Source: Serripes groenlandicus (lineage: Eukaryota > Mollusca > Bivalvia > Cardiida > Cardiidae). From it: DNA of 64,000 bases. Below, in pieces: positions 49,601-55,600 of this stretch. The notes under the pieces are model-generated. The model made no database searches. It was not told where the DNA came from and saw only the letters and a list, made by a program, of their open reading frames with translations. Within the stretch, counting starts at the first letter, position 1; each line of letters begins with the position of its first letter. The position numbers were made by a program, and so were the translations under genes. The stretch is from assembly GCA_031761405.1 (NCBI GenBank), contig JASEVX010000033.1:552522-616521 (forward strand). Reading direction: 5' to 3'.

Positions 49601-52600
49601 GATAACCTATGACTTAAAGTGGAAAACATTTTGGCAAATGGAGAAATTGCTCGTTATGTTTTCAAAAAGCTGTCTGCTGCAGCAGAAAGCATCTATATGA
49701 GGAAAAGGGTTTTATGCTAACCCCACAGATATGACTCATGAGCCCCAGGAGGGAAGCCACTGCTAGTATCGCTTTCATATCCTTTGTTATGACCCGAGCA
49801 TCTCCTGCTTTAGGTAGAAGTTCTTACTGCTACACCACACAGGCAGTGGTAGTACTTTCACTATATTTTATTCATTGAAAGAGAAAATACTCATTTGACC
49901 ATCAACATAGTGTTTAATTGAGTTAAGCCGGCGCATTTTGATTTGTCTCAACACTTTTTAATAATTGCACTTTCATCTATTTCTGATGGTTGTCTTCAAA
50001 CTTGTTGGATGTAGATTTTATTTATGCAGGAAAGAAGTAGAATGCAGATATAGTGGCACAAATAATTGCTATATCTCCTTATCTAACCTATAGTTGTATG
50101 AACATGTTTTTAATGACATAAAGGCTGTTATTTTAACACTTTCCCACATATATGTGCTTTTTGTTGCCTCAGACGACTTTTAAAAACATTCTGACAAAGG
50201 TGAAATTGCTCAAAACAAGTGATTATACCTACATTTTTGATTATCTGTGTTTTTGCCTACATAATTTCAAAGTCGTCTGCTGCAGATTTGTTGTACATGG
50301 AAAAGGGTCAATGACATAAAAGCTGTTATTTTAAAAGGTGTAGTTTTTATTCTAAACAACAAATAGGCAAGACAGTGATGAAGTGGTAGAGCCTCATGAT
50401 CTCGCGCCAAAGGTCCTTGGTTGGAAACCATTGATTAGTGGGTTCTGCCTATTGGATTTTTCCACACAGTTGACGCATGTACTGGTTAAGTCTCCAGGAA
50501 GCATACAGTAAATGTTTTCATCTGCTGCAGAGACACCAAAAGTCGTGAAAGAAAGGGAGTTCACTGTAAGGGTCTTAGGAGAATATATTTAAAGGGCAAG
50601 GATACATCATTATGTAATAAAATACTTTGATCATATCACTATGTGATCAAATATAAGAACAGGACAACGATTACATTTATAAAACATGTCAAGGTCACAT
50701 AAAACATTTCCTTCTAGTGAACAACTTGACCAGCCAATCATTGCTTCAGAATTCATCTTCCCAGAATACAACTGCTAATCAGGCATTAACCAATCACCTT
50801 GCAGCAGTGGCACCTTCACTATTGGCAGGGGCCCAGAGTCAGCTACTAGCTGGTCTAGGACAACAGGTATGTACATAAAAGATCAGAGCTAGATAAGGGG
50901 TGTTTTGCTTGTTCTAAAATCCTTATTTGACCCTCTAACCCTATGGTGTGGGTACTCAGAAGAATCGTCTCGGTGTGTCGATTCTGGTGAGTACCCACAA
51001 CATAGGATTTGCTTGGATTAATAGAGAGATATTGGGGGGGGGGGGGGGGGGGGGGAACAGCTGTTTACCCCTCCTTGACCCTTTCCCTCATATAGACGCT
51101 TTCTGACACCTCTGCAGCAGATGGCTTTTTTGAAAACATAGTGACAAAAGAAAAAAATGCTCAAAACAAGCAATTTCTCCTTTTGCCACAATGTTTTCCA
51201 CTTTTAGTCATAGGTTATCCATTCAATTTAAGAGATTTTCTATTTTTTGACAAAATATGTTCAAAGTCGACATCATTCTTTACATCATGTAAATGGTTTT
51301 CTGATGATTTTGCAGCAGAATATTTTTTAAAACATTATGGAAAAAGTAAAAATTGCTAAAAAAAGAGCAATTTTTCCTTTTCACAAAAGGTTTTCAATTC
51401 TGTATCAAAATCATATTACCGTTGAGGCCAAAGTGATCATCTATATTTCTATAAGATGACTTACAATTTTGTGTGTTTTGCCTTTACCAAGTATTTGGAG
51501 CAGGCATCCATCTTAATTAACCCTTTCCCTCATATAGACGCTTTCCGACACCTCTGCAGCAGATGGCTTTTTGAAAACATAGTGACAAAAGAAGAAATTG
51601 CTCAAAACAAGCAATTTCTCCTTTTGACACAATGTTTTCCACTTTTAGTCATAGGTTATCCATTCAATTATAGAGATATTTGATTTTTTGACAAAATATG
51701 TTTAAAGTCGTCTGCTGCAGATAAGTTAACCCTTTCCCTCATATAGACGCTTTCTGATGCCTCTGCAGCAGACAGCTTTTTGAAAACATAGTGACAAAGG
51801 AGAAATTGCTCAAAATGAGCAATTTCTCCTTTTGACACAATGTTTTCTACTTTTAGTCATAGGTTATCCATTCAATTATAGAATCTTTCTATTTTTTGAC
51901 AAAATATGTTTAAAGTCGTCTGCTGCAGATAAGTTAAAACGTTCCTCCATGATATTGGTGACAAGTCATCCTGATTTATGTGCAACGATCAGTCCTGTAC
52001 ATCCATTTTATCTTATCCAAAGTAACACTACATGTCATAAGGAGGTAAAAATCTAAATAAGCCCGGCTCAAGTTTTTTCACATCGTTGGTGTAGTGGTAG
52101 AGTGGTCTGCGTTGACTGTATCACTATCTTATTTCCAGCTGCTGTCACAAGTTTCATTAGCACAGTCTTCATCCACAAATCTACAGCACCCGTCAGCACA
52201 AGCTACATCACCGTCAGCCAGTCAGACACAAGCAGTTCTTAACTCCATACAACAGACATTATCGGCAGCTAGCGGGGGTCAGAATGGAATCGCGGTTCAA
52301 CCGACAACACGAGTCATGACTCAGACATTTAATAATATGGGAACGTCATTAGAAAATAATCTATCTCAGAACACAACTACGCAAATACTCAGCAAATTGT
52401 CAGAAATCGGGGCGGCGGGGCAAACAAGTGCAACAAATTTAGCCAATCAGATATTGGCGACACGGGTCTCTTCTACACAACTCATTAATCATGTGCCATC
52501 GTCCTTGGAAGGACTTATGCCAAGTAAGGGAATAATTTTTTTTTGTCATTTTCAATCTTTCCCACATACAGCAAATCTGCAGCAGACAACTTTATGAAAC

Positions 52601-55600
52601 TGTCTGTCTGATTGTCACATCAGGTAAATGATGTATACATTATCCTTTAGGCTAAATTTGGAATCATTCGAATTGAAAACATTGTGGGGAAAAAAATAAT
52701 TGCTCGTATTTTTTTAGGTTATTATTTTTAGCTCGACTTTTGAAAAAAACGAGAGCTATTGTCATGACCCTGGCGTAGTCTGGCGTGGTCGTCCGGTTAA
52801 GGTTTTTTGTTTAGCTCAGCTTTTTTTTCTGTTTTTTATCAGTCGAGCGTCTGTGCCGTACGCGGTGCTCTTGTTTCATCTTCACACTTTCTCATGCACA
52901 GAAAATCTGCAGCAGACAACTATCTCTTTCCCATATACAGCAAATATGTAAAATCTAGGCAAAACTGAACAAAATCTCTAAGAGCTAAACAACAATCATT
53001 GAATGTAGTTGAAAATAATGTGGTAAAATGAGAAATTTATTGTAATGAACAATTTCTCCCTTTTTGCCACAATTTTGTTTAGCTTTGTTGAATAATTATT
53101 CTCCCATTTATAGTAATGTTGTCTATTTTTGTCTAAATGTTTCCAAAGTCATTTACTGAAGATTTGTTGTACATGTATGTGAGAAAGGTTTAATTCATTC
53201 ATTTTCAATTTCCCACATACAACAAATCATCAGCAGAGGAATTTAAAAACAACTTGGCAAAATCACAGAAAAGCTCTATAAATGTATGTATAAATACTAA
53301 AAAGAGTTGAAAACATTGTGGCAATAGAAGAAATTGCTTGTTTCAGCAAGTGTCTATATATGGGAAAGGGCTAAGCTGTCTTATAGTAGATATACTTAAT
53401 GAAGTGTTTCTGTAGATTTACAATAACATACTTGTAATATAGTTCAAGTCAGAAGACATGTTTTCGTGATGTTCATATTTGAAGAAGTTACGAGGATATT
53501 TATTTTTTCAGGATTTTGCATTTTAAGACTGTCTTCTTGAAAAATAAACTTTTGGGAAAGGGAGAAAAGGATGAGTATTTTGTCCTTCCTCACAATGTTT
53601 TCGCCTGAGTGATAAAATAATGTTTCAAATATTCCCTGTAATCAAATTTATCATCAGGAATTTGGAAAGCAGACAACTATAAAAAAATCATATCTCGTAC
53701 ATAATTAAACAACGTGGTAAAATTCTATATGCAAACAGTGTGCTTTATGTTGATACTATTTATAGAAACTTTACTATTTATAGACACAGTCGGAAATTCC
53801 ACAGAAAGTACTACAGTGGATGGCATCAATCTTGATGAGATTAAAGAATTTGCAAAACAATTTAAAATCCGACGGCTATCACTAGGATTGACACAAACAC
53901 AGGTGGGGCAGGCCCTAAGTGCAACTGAAGGGCCGGCATACTCACAATCAGCTATTTGCAGGTAGGTTAAGCACAGGGGAGCATATTTCAAATTGCTTTA
54001 TTCCTTTCCCATTTAAATACGCATATTAAGTAAACGACTTTTGAAATCATTGTGGCAAATGGGGAACTCAATTCAATAATTATACCCCTCTTTTATGGAG
54101 ATTTTACATATTATATTCTCAATATATTTAAAGTCTTCTGGTGCAGAGTTATCAATTTCAACGTCACAGAAATGTTCCTTTTGTGGTCCCCTTTCAAAAA
54201 AAATCAAAGATTTTAATTCTATGCAGCACTTTGGTTGCTATGGCATCAAAAAGGGGGAAATTGTCCAATCTTAAAAATTCTTCTCCTCTGAATTAGTTTG
54301 TTGGATTCAAATTTGATTTGGTAGAAATGTTTCTTGAGTTACCCTCTACAAAATTTGTTCAAGCCATATTCATTGGTTGAAAATGTGACAGCCTGCCGGC
54401 TTCAGAAAAAGGGCAAAATGACAACATTTTAGATTTACATTCTTATGAAAATGCTTGTCTTATTTCAAGATAATTTAGTAGAATTTTTTATCTAAATAAA
54501 TATTTCAAGCGACATGGACTGGTTTTAGGACATAAATATTGCAAGTCATATTGATTGGTTGAAAGACATAGCAACCAGTTGGCACCTTTTAATCCACTGG
54601 ACCAATTTTAATCAAACTTCACAGGAATGTTTCTGATGTGGTCCTCTTTTGAATTGTTCAAATACATGTATATAAATTCAATGCATACCTTTGGTTGCAG
54701 CTGTATAAGAAAGGGAGAGCAATTATTATTATTCTCTGAATCTGCTTGTCTGATTCCGGGATAATTTCATAGAAATGGTCCTCTACACAATTTGTTCAAG
54801 CCATATTGATTGATTGAAAAACAAGGCCGCCATACACCATCAGAAAAGGGGCAAAATTATCAATTTTAAAATACCAATCCATTCTTATAGAAGTTTTCGC
54901 CTGATTTGAAGATAGTTTAGCAGAACTGTGACACTGTACATATTTTGTTCAAGCTATATTGATTGGTTAAAAAAGATAGCTGCCTGGCAGCATCAGAAAA
55001 GGGGTGAAATTAATGTTTAGCTTCAAACAACATCATTCTCCTCCTAAACCAATGGACCGATATCAACCAAACTTTATAGTGGTGGTCTTAAATTAAATTG
55101 TTCAAAGATTTAATACCTTGTAACAATTGTCTCTTACTGATAAGCTGTTTCATTTGCAGATCATTCCTACTCATGATCAAGATTTCCCCCTTCATTAGCA
55201 GTAGCATTTGCTACTACTATACTTTCACTCAGGTGTTCAATTTGGGTCCATCTTGGCCGTTTTGTAAGCTCACCTGAGCACGAATCTTCTCCTCAGTAAT
55301 CAGTGGGTCAATTGAGATGAAACTTCGCAGAAATCATCCTCTCAATTACCTCACCAGAATTCCTTCAAATTTTTGGGATCCATGCATGAAAAAAACTTCA
55401 AAATTCTTCTTCTCCCAAACTGGATGGCAGATTATCAAATAATTTTGTAGAAATGTTCGTTGGATGACCCTCTATCAGATTCCTTCAAGCCATGTTCATT
55501 GGTAAAAAAACATGGCTGCCATGGGGCGGGGGCTATCTTGCCTTATATGGCTATAGGGAAAACTTAAAAAATCTTCTCCTCCGAAAGTGTCAGGCCGATT

